Below are positions 1-7,199 of a DNA stretch of 28,340 nt, one piece after another (position 1 is the stretch's first letter; the number at the start of each line of letters is the position of its first letter). The position numbers and the translations under genes were made by a program. The DNA comes from JAZNUH01 sp045592225 (lineage in GTDB: Bacteria; Bacillota; Clostridia; UMGS1883; UMGS1540), in the NCBI GenBank assembly GCA_045592225.1, contig JAZNUH010000077.1, forward strand, positions 1 through 28,340. Direction: 5' to 3'. The notes under the pieces are model-generated. The model searched no databases and had not been told where the DNA came from. It saw nothing but the letters and a program-made list of their open reading frames with translations.

Positions 1-1
1 T

Positions 2-829
2 GAAGATAAAAGAATAAGAACTGCTTGGAACGAAGAAACAGAAGAATGGTATTTTTCTGTTGTTGATGTTGTGTCTGTTTTGACAGATAGTAAAGATCCA
101 ACTGCGTATTGGAGAAAACTAAAACAACGATTGAAAGCCGAAGGAAATGAAACCGTGACAAACTGTCACGGTTTGAAGATGACTGCTCCTGATGGAAAAA
201 AGCGTATGACAGATGTTGTAGATACCACCAATCTGTTAAGACTTATTCAATCAATTCCGTCGCCAAAGGCAGAACCCTTTAAAATGTGGCTTGCAGAAGT
301 AGGAAAGGACCGTATTGAGGAAACAATTGATCCTGAACTTGCGATAGACAGAGCTTTAGAAACATATCTAAAAAAAGGATATGATGAAGAATGGATACAT
401 CAAAGAATATTATCTATAAGAGTTCGTAATGAACTAACGGCACAATGGCAGCAACATGGTGTCGAGGAAGGTAAGGAATATGCAATTCTTACCGATGAAA
501 TAACAAAAGCTTGGTCTGGAATGACGACGAGAAAATATAAAAATCTTAAAGGACTTACAAAAGAAAATTTAAGAGATAATATGAGCACAACAGAACTTAT
601 CCTTAATATGCTTGCGGAAACCTCTACAACAGATATTTCAAAAGAAGAACATCCGCAAGGACTTTCAGAAAATATAAAGGTTGCAAAGCGTGGAGGTAAT
701 GTTGCTAAAATTGCCAGACAAGCATTAGAAACGGAAACTGGGAAATCGGCTATTACTTCAAAAAATGCAACTGAACTAAATCAAGTTGTAGTTGATTTGA
801 TTGATGGCATTGTAGAAGAGGAAGAATAA
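2..829 (+). CDS. Bro-N/DinD-like phage antirepressor-type protein, 5' end cut off
   Basis: The reading frame is open from base 2, so the gene begins upstream of the window; the GTG at 71 is internal. The N-terminal part (TAWNEETEEWYFSVVDVV, then a YWRKLKQRL segment) is the Bro-N fold found in phage antirepressors and in the DNA-damage-inducible protein DinD. The C-terminal half (WSGMTTRKYKNLKGL, then STTELILNMLAE and RGGNVAKIARQ) matches what I know of the DinD-like C-terminal region. Proteins of this type are common on prophage and mobile islands, but no other phage gene is visible here. A role in DNA-damage response or antirepression is inference from the family. A TAA at 827-829 ends the gene; the next gene is about 400 bases away. 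Confidence 0.8.
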   Translation, partial: EDKRIRTAWNEETEEWYFSVVDVVSVLTDSKDPTAYWRKLKQRLKAEGNETVTNCHGLKMTAPDGKKRMTDVVDTTNLLRLIQSIPSPKAEPFKMWLAEVGKDRIEETIDPELAIDRALETYLKKGYDEEWIHQRILSIRVRNELTAQWQQHGVEEGKEYAILTDEITKAWSGMTTRKYKNLKGLTKENLRDNMSTTELILNMLAETSTTDISKEEHPQGLSENIKVAKRGGNVAKIARQALETETGKSAITSKNATELNQVVVDLIDGIVEEEE

Positions 830-1226
830 GTTTTAAAATTTTATATAATAGTTTGCCGATAATAAATATTTACATATCGGGCAGGAAAATCTGATATTCC
901 TGCGGGTTCTGATGAAAATGTTCGGGTGAATTTAGTAGGTCCTATTATTCACTGTTCTCCTGACTTGACACGAGTAATGCGGTGCATAGCACCGCAATGA
1001 ATTGCCTTCGGCATGAATTGAAATCACAGCCTTCATGAATTGAGCCTTGCGGCTCATGAATTGCACTTCGTGCATAATATGGGCAATTCAATTCATGGAG
1101 CGAAGCGAGAATTCATGGATGAAATACAATTCATGACAACAAAGTTGTCGATTCATAAGTATTTAATCCTGACTTAACACGAGGATATAAAGAGTGTCGA
1201 ATTTTGGCGAGAATAAGGAGATATAA
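830..1226. other. 397-bp gene-free interval holding a palindromic repeat element
   Basis: No convincing reading frame is present. The first 130 bases are AT-rich and include a weak hairpin around 853-880. From 959 to 1183 lies the repeat element listed separately. The last 40 bases lead to the ribosome-binding site (aataaggagatataaatg) of the next gene. Confidence 0.6.
959..1183. repeat. Nested palindromic element with ATGAATTG modules and flanking direct repeats
   Basis: The element is bounded by near-identical 16-mers, cctgacttgacacgag (959-974) and cctgacttaacacgag (1168-1183). Inside, a 7-bp hairpin (979-995, loop ata) is followed by four direct copies of atgaattg starting at 997, 1013, 1035 and 1056. 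The other strand orientation then appears as caattcat at 1089 and 1127 and aattcat at 1110. The spacers are themselves small hairpins: gcc-ttc-ggc (1004-1012), gagcc-ttgc-ggctc (1042-1055), gcac-ttc-gtgc (1063-1073) and gacaac-aaa-gttgtc (1135-1149). The whole thus folds as one large inverted repeat made of smaller ones. It has no coding capacity. It could be a non-autonomous mobile or REP-like element; its class is not known to me. Confidence 0.75.
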
Positions 1227-1694
1227 ATGGAAAGAAAATTAAAAATTTTTACTGTTGTCCCAATAATCATTTTGACGATACAACTATTATTTCATGTTGA
1301 GTATATATGGACAAGAACAGTTCATTTATTTTATGAATTTAATATGAGTCATTTATGGAATATATGTTCATATTTATTTGAGATTATTGCAATTGTAGCA
1401 TTGCTTAAACACAGCAAAATACTATTAAGTATTTATTGGATTTTTAATGCAGCAAGCCCGGCTGAAATAATGATATGTGTAATAGTCGTTCTTTCCCTTG
1501 TGTCAATAAGTCAGAAAAGTAAAGATATAATTAAAAAAATATATTATGTTCCAATTCTGCTGTATGGGATTGATGAATTGATTTATAGGATACATAGTTG
1601 TAGTCCTGTGTCATCAATAATTAGAGAAGGGTTATTGATAGTTGCATACTATTGTATGGTTTACTGGTGTGTTAAAATTCCTGATAAGCAGTAA
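1227..1694 (+). CDS. Hypothetical integral membrane protein (155 aa)
   Basis: I do not recognise a family. The protein is strongly hydrophobic, with about four likely membrane segments: residues about 8-25, 45-62, 68-95 and 130-148. It ends in a short polar tail, ICPDKQ-like (VKIPDKQ). The start ATG has a good ribosome-binding site, aaggag, seven bases upstream. The gene is very AT-rich compared with the core genes further along, as are the next two genes, which suggests an acquired accessory block. The following gene starts about 55 bases downstream on the same strand, so the two may be cotranscribed. Function unknown. Confidence 0.6.
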   Translation: MERKLKIFTVVPIIILTIQLLFHVEYIWTRTVHLFYEFNMSHLWNICSYLFEIIAIVALLKHSKILLSIYWIFNAASPAEIMICVIVVLSLVSISQKSKDIIKKIYYVPILLYGIDELIYRIHSCSPVSSIIREGLLIVAYYCMVYWCVKIPDKQ

Positions 1695-1749
1695 GTTTAA
1701 GTTCTAACTTAATATGAACTATGTCGAATTTTGTTGTAAGGATGGTATT

Positions 1750-2253
1750 ATGAAAAAATTCATTCCACAAAATCATAAAGAAATTGAAACAATAGGAACA
1801 TTTGGCACGATATTAATAGCTATTATTATTTTGTTTCCTTTTCTTTTGGGCGCTTGGAGAATTTCTTTGTTTATGGTGTTGTTAGCTTCGCCGTTGTTTT
1901 TTATGGGTTTGTTCCCTTTATTAAGAAAATTTGGTTTGTACATAGAAAATGATAAAATTGTTTTTAAAAGATTTTTACGAAAACAACTTGAGGTGAAAGA
2001 TGTTGCAGGGTTGTTGATATTAAAATCAGAATACAGAACAAGTAATAGTTATCGCTATATAAAAAATGGAGATAAAGGTTTTAAGTATTCGATTATATAC
2101 TTGAAGGAAGTTGACACTAGATTTGCAGACTTTAATCTGGGTAATATGCACTTCATGTCAAATCATAGAGAAGATGCATATTTTTACACAATATATGATG
2201 AAGAAATAATAGAACTTTTTAAAGGTAAGATACCAATAATTATATGTAAATAA
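1750..2253 (+). CDS. Hypothetical two-segment membrane protein, PH-domain-like tail (167 aa)
   Basis: The frame is open from an ATG at 1714, but the ATG at 1750 has a ribosome-binding site (aagga at 1738-1742) seven bases away and gives the basic start MKKFIPQNHKE, so I choose it. Two hydrophobic segments follow at about residues 17-38 and 40-60. The remaining soluble part begins with LYIENDKIVFKRFLRKQLEV, the beta-strand-rich pattern seen after the paired membrane helices of bacterial PH-domain (YdbT/DUF304-type) proteins. That resemblance is a guess from pattern, not a firm family assignment. Very AT-rich. No functional context beyond its equally orphan neighbours. Confidence 0.6.
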   Translation: MKKFIPQNHKEIETIGTFGTILIAIIILFPFLLGAWRISLFMVLLASPLFFMGLFPLLRKFGLYIENDKIVFKRFLRKQLEVKDVAGLLILKSEYRTSNSYRYIKNGDKGFKYSIIYLKEVDTRFADFNLGNMHFMSNHREDAYFYTIYDEEIIELFKGKIPIIICK

Positions 2254-2314
2254 GGAAGAATAGGAGGAGGCATCCTCATCTACCCGATAAATTTGGTGGA
2301 AGGAGACAACACCT

Positions 2315-2857
2315 ATGAAAAAAAGCGAAATAATTCAAATAATAAATGATTCTATCGAAAATAAAAATTTATGTAGAGTTGGGTATAAATATAATGACTT
2401 TCTTAAATTCTTGTTTCCATTAGTAGCAAATGAAAAATTATTTTTATCATCTGTAGAAGGAGATTTTGATTTTTCTGGGTATCATATTGGTAAAATCTCT
2501 AATATAGATACCATTGATGTAAGAACAAATGGAGATAAACTTTTTGAAATTATAAAAGCAGAAGGCTTATCAAAATATTTCGATGTACCTGATGTTAATT
2601 TATCTGATTGGAAAACCGTGTTTGAATCTTTGCAAAAACAGGATGGATATATCATAGTCAAATGTGAAAAAGATTATGATACGGAATATGCTTTTACCAT
2701 TGGAAAGATTATTAAAGCAACTACAAAAAGCATTACAATGAAGGATTTCAGTTGTGACGGAGAATGGTATGAGGATGCAATTAATATTCCTTTTAGCAAA
2801 ATAACATGTGTTGAATTCGGCAGCCGCTATTGTAATGTATTTTCAAGGCACATATAA
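2315..2857 (+). CDS. Hypothetical soluble protein with two similar halves (180 aa)
   Basis: A strong ribosome-binding site (ggaaggaga) precedes the ATG. There is no signal peptide or membrane segment. Two halves, roughly residues 18-75 and 110-175, share the pattern of an extended strand, an acidic/Gly turn (EGDFDFSGY in one, SCDGEWYED in the other), then I-x-x-x-KI-x-x-I/V: HIGKISNIDTIDV versus NIPFSKITCVEF. This looks like a duplicated small beta-barrel such as the Sm-like or WYL-type fold, but that is inference. Proteins of this size and composition among orphan genes are often immunity or stress accessory proteins; nothing here proves it. AT-rich like its neighbours. Confidence 0.55.
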   Translation: MKKSEIIQIINDSIENKNLCRVGYKYNDFLKFLFPLVANEKLFLSSVEGDFDFSGYHIGKISNIDTIDVRTNGDKLFEIIKAEGLSKYFDVPDVNLSDWKTVFESLQKQDGYIIVKCEKDYDTEYAFTIGKIIKATTKSITMKDFSCDGEWYEDAINIPFSKITCVEFGSRYCNVFSRHI

Positions 2858-2901
2858 TTTTAAAGATTTTCGGAGGATATAAGAAATCAAAAGGAGAATC
2901 T

Positions 2902-3582
2902 ATGAAAAATAATTTAAAAAAAGTCATACTTATGGTTTCGTTGATAGTGGCATTCTGCGTTTTGATGGCGGTAATAGACGGAATACTCAAAGCAAATTAC
3001 CTTGTTAAATCAATAATAAAGCTTGTACTGTTTTTGGTGCTGCCCGTTGTATATTCTGTTTTTGACAGGGATGTAAATATTAAACAGATGTTTATTCCTG
3101 ACAAAAAGGGTATAAAGATTGCTGCCGGTCTTGGTATATCAGTTTATGCAGTCATTCTGGGCGGGTATTTGTTGCTCAAAGATGTTTTTGATTTTTCATC
3201 AATAACCACGTCCCTTACTCAAAATATAGGCGTTACCGGAGCAAACTTTGTATTTGTATCACTTTACATATCATTTGTAAACTCGCTTCTGGAGGAGTTT
3301 TTCTTCCGCGGTTTTGCCTTTATAACATTAAGGCGTATAGCGGAAAGGGGTTTTGCCTATTTATTCAGTGCGGCTGTGTTTGCCGTTTACCATATTGCAA
3401 TGATGATTGGTTGGTTTGGTATAGGCGTGTTTATAATAGTTATGGCAGGACTTTTTGCAGGAGGACTTATATTCAACTACCTGAACGAAAAAAGTGAAAC
3501 AGTCTATCCATCGTGGCTGGTACATATGTTTGCTAACTTTGCCATAAATACGGTAGGATTTATGTTGTTCGGGTTAATATGA
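2902..3582 (+). CDS. CPBP-family intramembrane metalloprotease (Abi/CAAX type)
   Basis: The protein has 226 residues, mostly in about six membrane segments. The family's conserved motifs are all present: EExxxR as E131-E132 with R136 (LLEEFFFRGF), the FxxxH motif with H164 (FAVYHI), and HxxxN as H208/N212 (LVHMFAN). The family cleaves membrane-embedded substrates or serves in bacteriocin self-immunity and peptide processing; which applies here is unknown. The start ATG has an aaaggag site eight bases upstream. A rho-independent terminator directly follows, so the gene ends a transcription unit. Base composition moves towards that of the core genes from here on. Confidence 0.85.
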   Translation: MKNNLKKVILMVSLIVAFCVLMAVIDGILKANYLVKSIIKLVLFLVLPVVYSVFDRDVNIKQMFIPDKKGIKIAAGLGISVYAVILGGYLLLKDVFDFSSITTSLTQNIGVTGANFVFVSLYISFVNSLLEEFFFRGFAFITLRRIAERGFAYLFSAAVFAVYHIAMMIGWFGIGVFIIVMAGLFAGGLIFNYLNEKSETVYPSWLVHMFANFAINTVGFMLFGLI

Positions 3583-3624
3583 AAAAAGAATATGTTTTCG
3601 GGGTAAAAACATATTCTTTTTTTT
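3582..3624 (+). terminator. Rho-independent terminator after the CPBP protease gene
   Basis: An AT-rich stem (aaaaaagaatatgtttt paired with aaaacatattctttttt) with a short gggg-containing loop begins right at the stop codon and runs into eight T residues. Confidence 0.8.
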
Positions 3625-3633
3625 GTGTAACGG

Positions 3634-3662
3634 TTGCCGAACCGAAAGAAATATGATATAAT
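3634..3662 (+). promoter_or_regulatory. Sigma-A-type promoter of the ABC-like operon
   Basis: TTGCCG (3634-3639) and a perfect TATAAT (3657-3662) are separated by 17 bases, downstream of the preceding terminator and about 60 bases before the first gene. Confidence 0.6.
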
Positions 3663-3723
3663 TTTAAAATGATTTTTTACATATAATCAACTGTTTAAAA
3701 TAAACTGCAAAGGAAAGAAGAAT

Positions 3724-4368
3724 ATGAAACTACATAAGATTATTTCACTGATTATTTTATTGCTGCTTATTTCATTGCTTTTTGTGTCAGGTGTGGTAAG
3801 GCTGCAGAATGTAACAGATGTGTTTTTGCAAAATGCTGATGTTTTCTTGCATCTGCTTATAATTTATGCAGGCTGCATTATATTTGCACCGGCGCTCGGG
3901 GCATTTATCAGTGCAGAACGTAAGATGATACGCGGAATTGTTTATCTGCTCGCGGGTCTTGCATCGGCAGGTGCGGCATTACTTGCACTTTTCACACTTA
4001 AATTTGCAATAGGAGAAAAGGCAGCGGTAATTATTGCGGTTTTTGTATCGGTACTGATGATTTCTGTTGTATTTATCATAAGCAACGCCCGGGGACACAA
4101 AAAAACAGTTGACCGCCTTGAAGAGAGAGGGGTAAGAACTGTTGTTATAAAACGCAGAACAGCTATAAAAAATGCTTATGCCCTGTTTTTTGAAAATTCA
4201 GGAAGCATAGCGTCGTTTGCAGTTGCATTATACCTTGCAGGCGAAGCGGTAGTGCTCGGAAAATGGATGGATTTTACCTGCCCTGTGGAAATGCTGGTTG
4301 CCCTGCTTTGTGTAATTGCTGCAGTTGCGCTTATAGGTAACCTTGTAGCTTTGTGGATAGAACGATAG
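3724..4368 (+). CDS. Divergent DppB/OppB-like ABC permease subunit (214 aa)
   Basis: First gene of a three-gene operon. The protein has a hydrophobic N-terminus and about five membrane segments. The stretch DRLEERGVRTVVIKRR at about residues 135-150 and the following AxKNAYALFFEN align by eye with the cytoplasmic EAA loop of DppB-type permeases (ARAKG-x6-RH-x-L-RNAL). The usual DppB is over 300 residues, so this is short and diverged. It was placed in the Dpp/Opp group mainly because the next two genes encode a DppC-like protein and a two-domain ATPase-like protein. No substrate-binding protein gene lies in the operon. A ribosome-binding site (aaaggaaag) precedes the ATG. What it transports, if anything, is unknown. 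Confidence 0.55.
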   Translation: MKLHKIISLIILLLLISLLFVSGVVRLQNVTDVFLQNADVFLHLLIIYAGCIIFAPALGAFISAERKMIRGIVYLLAGLASAGAALLALFTLKFAIGEKAAVIIAVFVSVLMISVVFIISNARGHKKTVDRLEERGVRTVVIKRRTAIKNAYALFFENSGSIASFAVALYLAGEAVVLGKWMDFTCPVEMLVALLCVIAAVALIGNLVALWIER

Positions 4369-4377
4369 GAGGACAGT

Positions 4378-5064
4378 ATGAAAAAAATATTGACGGTTAT
4401 AATACTTATCGCTGTTACACTTATTATATTTGCCGCATACTTCGGAATATACGGAGTTGAAATTCCTGCTGAGTATGCTGTTGTAAGCAACGGATTTAAG
4501 TATACACTCACAATTACATTGCTTGCGGCTACGGTAGCACACATAGCGGCTATTTTACCGGGTATTCTGCTTGGAAAAGCAGGGATAAAAACGGTAAATG
4601 CTATATCGGGTGTTTTGGGATGCCTGTTTGTTGCAGCCCCATTTCTTATATCCGCGCTGATTATTTCTGCCTTGGGCAATGAATTTTATATGATAGTTGC
4701 TGCAGTTGCAATACCCTTGTTTGCTATGTCTGTTTTATCTGTGGCTGAAAATACTGCCCGTGCAAAGGAAAGAAGATTTTATGAGCACAAGCTTGCGCTC
4801 AGCCGTGGCAAATACTTTAAAAATTATACATTGCCTTTTGCGGTAAAGCCCTATTTTGCTAAAGGAGCAGAAATATTCAGGTCGGCATTTTATACGGTAA
4901 CAATGCTGGAGGTTTTGAACATAATGGGTGTTACAAATCTCGGCGGGCTTATAAGACACGAGAATACAAGCATTTCAGGAACGGCTTTGGCGGTAATAGG
5001 AATATTTGTTTTGCTTATCCAAATATTGTGTATGCTTACAAAGCAGAAGGAGGAAGTAAAATGA
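4378..5064 (+). CDS. Divergent DppC/OppC-like ABC permease subunit (228 aa)
   Basis: Starts ten bases after the previous stop with an aggagg ribosome-binding site. The N-terminus has a membrane segment followed by several more, about six in total. The loop at about residues 138-160 (YEHKLALSRGKYFKNYTLP) fits the EAA motif of DppC-type permeases, where EAARALG-x-S-x4-R-x-LP is usual, and it is followed by the equivalent of the 'AILTEASLSFLGLG' region (about FYTVTMLEVLNIMGVTNLG). The match is degenerate, but the order of features is that of a binding-protein-dependent permease. The stop codon overlaps the next ATG (ATGA), indicating translational coupling to the ATPase-like protein. Confidence 0.6.
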   Translation: MKKILTVIILIAVTLIIFAAYFGIYGVEIPAEYAVVSNGFKYTLTITLLAATVAHIAAILPGILLGKAGIKTVNAISGVLGCLFVAAPFLISALIISALGNEFYMIVAAVAIPLFAMSVLSVAENTARAKERRFYEHKLALSRGKYFKNYTLPFAVKPYFAKGAEIFRSAFYTVTMLEVLNIMGVTNLGGLIRHENTSISGTALAVIGIFVLLIQILCMLTKQKEEVK

Positions 5065-6434
5065 GCAAGGCAATATTTGCTGAAGATGTAACTGTAAAAA
5101 TCGGTAACAGAACCGTACTCAGTGATATTAATATGTCTGTTGAACGTGGCGCAATATGTGCAGTTTGCGGCGGGGAGGACAGTGGAAAAGAGTATCTTAA
5201 AAATATGCTCCTTCGTCAGTATGGTGACAAATACAAGCTGACAGGCAAGCTGACGGTAGACGGAATGGAAACCGAGCTTCTGCGCGAGGACGATATGCGT
5301 TATGCAAGAATGCTCAGTATAGGCGTATTGCCGAAGGAAATAAAGGCAGACGCATCGAAATATATGACGGGCAAGGCATATATAACCATTCCCTTTGGTG
5401 AAAAAATAGCAAAGGGTAAAAAGGAGATTCTGATAGATGCTAAAAGACTGCTGGATATAATGCAGATAAAAAATCCCGATACCCTTTTGAGAAAACGCAC
5501 AGGCTCCATGAACAAAAAAGAACTTCGTGCAATTTATTATGCGGCAGTGCTTGCAACATCACCTGCGGTACTTATTTCGTACGGTCCCGAAGATGGAATG
5601 AGCGAAGGAGAAACAGACGAGCTTTTGAGGCTTGTTATAAAAATATGCAAAATAAAAAACACAGCGCTGCTTATACTGACAGAAAGTGCGGATTTTGCTG
5701 AACGGTATTGTGAAGAAATTTATTTCTTAAATAACGGCAAGCTTACACCGGCGGAGGAAAACAGGGCGGAATATGACCGCTTTAAAGAAAACGAAAGTAA
5801 GCTTACAATTAAAAAGACAGCGGCAGAGGACGAGGTTTTGTATCAGGCAACAAATGTTACCCTGCAGAAAAAAGGCGGAAGCATAATGAATGCTTCGCTG
5901 CGCGGCGGTGAAATAACTGCGGTTTACAGCAGCAATACAAATGTTGCGGCAAAAATACTTTGCGGTAATCAAAAGCCTTTTACCGGTGAAATCAGCAGCA
6001 ACGGTCAGGATATATGCAAAATTAAGAAAAGAGAACGCGGAGTGTTCAGAGTTTGGGAAAATATTGCCGATTCATTCCCCAGCGGAAAGAGTGTGAAAGA
6101 GGTTGTGTCCTGTTTTGCGGGCACAGGCAAAAAGGCGGACAGAAGTCTGGCAGTATTTAATGCTATTACTCTTTCAGGCCTTGGAGCAGGGAAAAGTGAT
6201 TTACAGGCAGAAGAACTTAGTATGCTTTCGGGAATGAAGCTTGGTATTGCCTGTGCAGTGGCGGCAGACTCACGCGTGCTTATTATAAGCGGAATTGAAA
6301 AACTGAAAAAGCTTTCTCAAAACGATATTCTGGAGAGTGTAGCAGCAGTATGTGAAGCCAAAAAAGTGTGCGCAATTATTGTTTCATCCGACAGAGAGAT
6401 TGTCGAGGCAATAAGCCCTGCAAAAGCGGAATAA
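5061..6434 (+). CDS. Tandem ABC ATPase-like protein with lost catalytic motifs (457 aa)
   Basis: The chosen ATG overlaps the previous stop and has an aaggagg site. The layout is that of a DppD-DppF fusion: domain 1 at about residues 4-230, domain 2 at about 258-455. In domain 1 the Walker A is GGEDSGKE (37-44), keeping the Lys but with Glu in place of Ser/Thr. The signature is SMNKKE (149-154) instead of SGGQ, Walker B is VLISYGPED (170-178) with the Asp-Glu pair replaced by Tyr-Gly, and the switch His is Glu208. Domain 2 has no Walker A at the expected place (VYSSNTNVAAK, 288-298), SGMK for the signature (390-393) and IISG for Walker B (408-411). The frame is intact, so this is not a simple pseudogene. 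ATP hydrolysis looks impossible by the usual chemistry. Confidence 0.7.
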   Translation: MSKAIFAEDVTVKIGNRTVLSDINMSVERGAICAVCGGEDSGKEYLKNMLLRQYGDKYKLTGKLTVDGMETELLREDDMRYARMLSIGVLPKEIKADASKYMTGKAYITIPFGEKIAKGKKEILIDAKRLLDIMQIKNPDTLLRKRTGSMNKKELRAIYYAAVLATSPAVLISYGPEDGMSEGETDELLRLVIKICKIKNTALLILTESADFAERYCEEIYFLNNGKLTPAEENRAEYDRFKENESKLTIKKTAAEDEVLYQATNVTLQKKGGSIMNASLRGGEITAVYSSNTNVAAKILCGNQKPFTGEISSNGQDICKIKKRERGVFRVWENIADSFPSGKSVKEVVSCFAGTGKKADRSLAVFNAITLSGLGAGKSDLQAEELSMLSGMKLGIACAVAADSRVLIISGIEKLKKLSQNDILESVAAVCEAKKVCAIIVSSDREIVEAISPAKAE

Positions 6435-6457
6435 AATTCATGTATCGGTATATAATA
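6428..6457 (+). promoter_or_regulatory. Possible SigG-type promoter of the spore protein gene
   Basis: GAATA (6429-6433) fits the SigG -35 pattern and TATAATA (6451-6457) fits its -10 pattern except for the first base, with 17 bases between. The element overlaps the end of the ATPase-like gene. The call rests on the spore-gene context as well as on the match. Confidence 0.4.
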
Positions 6458-6475
6458 GCACCGAGGTGAAGGCTT

Positions 6476-6649
6476 TTGAAAAAGAGAGAGAAAACTCCCG
6501 AGGAGATTGAGCTTGAAAGACTTAAACTGGAAGTGGCGTGTCAGCTTGGCTATGAAGAAAAGATTGCTAAATACGGCTGGGGTGCATTGACAGCTAAAGA
6601 AAGCGGAAAAATCGGCGGTATTATAAGCAAACTGAGAATGAAGGGGTAA
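6476..6649 (+). CDS. Small acid-soluble spore protein, alpha/beta type (57 aa)
   Basis: The frame starts at TTG with gaggtgaagg seven bases upstream; the only upstream in-frame ATG (6440) runs into a stop. The protein contains the two conserved blocks of the family: KLEVACQLGY (residues 17-26), corresponding to the segment that holds the germination protease site, and GWGALTAKESGKIGGIIS (34-51). Family members coat forespore DNA, shift it towards an A-like form and protect it from UV and heat. Variation from the majority type (Cys22 and a charged KKREKTPEE start) resembles the minor SspF-like branch. The queT gene begins five bases after the stop, so the two are probably cotranscribed. Confidence 0.85.
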   Translation: MKKREKTPEEIELERLKLEVACQLGYEEKIAKYGWGALTAKESGKIGGIISKLRMKG

Positions 6650-6654
6650 AGTGA

Positions 6655-7116
6655 ATGAAAACACCAATGAAAAAACTGACATACGCGGCGGTAATAGCTG
6701 CAATTTATGCGGCGCTGACTTTGTTTTTAACACCAATCAGCTTTGGGTTTATACAGTGCCGTGTGTCCGAAGCTCTTACAATTTTACCTGTAATGTCACC
6801 TGTGGCTGTTCCAGGATTATTTATAGGGTGTCTTGTTGCAAACATATACACAGGCAGTATAATTGATATAATATTCGGTTCATTGACTACACTTCTTGCG
6901 GCGTGGTGCACTTATCTGACAAGAAAGAACAGGTGGGTGGCTATGATTTTTCCCGTGGTATTCAACGCCATAGTTGTTGGCGGATATCTTGCTCTGTTTG
7001 TGGATAAATCCCAGCCGGTATGGCTTTATATGCTCAGCGTAGGTGCCGGACAGGCAGTGGCTTGCTACGGACTGGGAATACCACTTCATAACCTGCTTAA
7101 AAAATTTAATTTTTAA
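6655..7116 (+). CDS. queT: QueT-family ECF transporter substrate-binding subunit
   Basis: The protein has 153 residues and about five membrane segments. The conserved start AAVIAAIYAALTL, the FIQCRVSEALTILP block (about residues 32-45) and the FGSLTTLLAAW stretch are typical of the QueT family (PF06177), S components that take up queuosine precursors such as preQ1 with a shared energising module. That module is not encoded here. The ATG lies five bases after the spore protein stop, with aagggg as ribosome-binding site inside the end of that gene. No preQ1 riboswitch is visible in front, since there is no room for one. Confidence 0.85.
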   Translation: MKTPMKKLTYAAVIAAIYAALTLFLTPISFGFIQCRVSEALTILPVMSPVAVPGLFIGCLVANIYTGSIIDIIFGSLTTLLAAWCTYLTRKNRWVAMIFPVVFNAIVVGGYLALFVDKSQPVWLYMLSVGAGQAVACYGLGIPLHNLLKKFNF

Positions 7117-7121
7117 ATGTG

Positions 7122-7199
7122 CATAATAACTCTCAAATAAGCGAAAATTAGAACAGACGAAGGCATAAAAGCGGTAGCTTATAAAGGAGAGTTATTATG
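7122..7199 (+). promoter_or_regulatory. Leader whose perfect inverted repeat buries the SD and start codon
   Basis: cataataactctc (7122-7134) is the exact reverse complement of gagagttattatg (7187-7199). The right arm covers most of the ribosome-binding site (aaggag) and the ATG of the DUF1540 gene. A nested 6-bp stem, ataagc (7137-7142) with gcttat (7177-7182), stacks almost directly on it. In RNA this would hide the translation start. Confidence 0.6.

Noticed and set aside
997..1134. CRISPR array from repeated atgaattg
   Set aside because: Repeats are 8 bases, spacing is irregular, half are inverted and the spacers are hairpins; no cas genes are near.
4176..4679. Long minus-strand frame across the two permease-like genes
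   Set aside because: It is the shadow of two well-supported plus-strand genes and straddles their junction.
6177..6200. GAGKS motif in the second ATPase-like domain (residues 375-379) as a Walker A
   Set aside because: It sits just before the signature region, about 85 residues after the place where Walker A belongs, so it is a chance match.
6600..6660. preQ1 riboswitch before queT
   Set aside because: Only five bases separate queT from the spore protein gene and no matching aptamer is seen.
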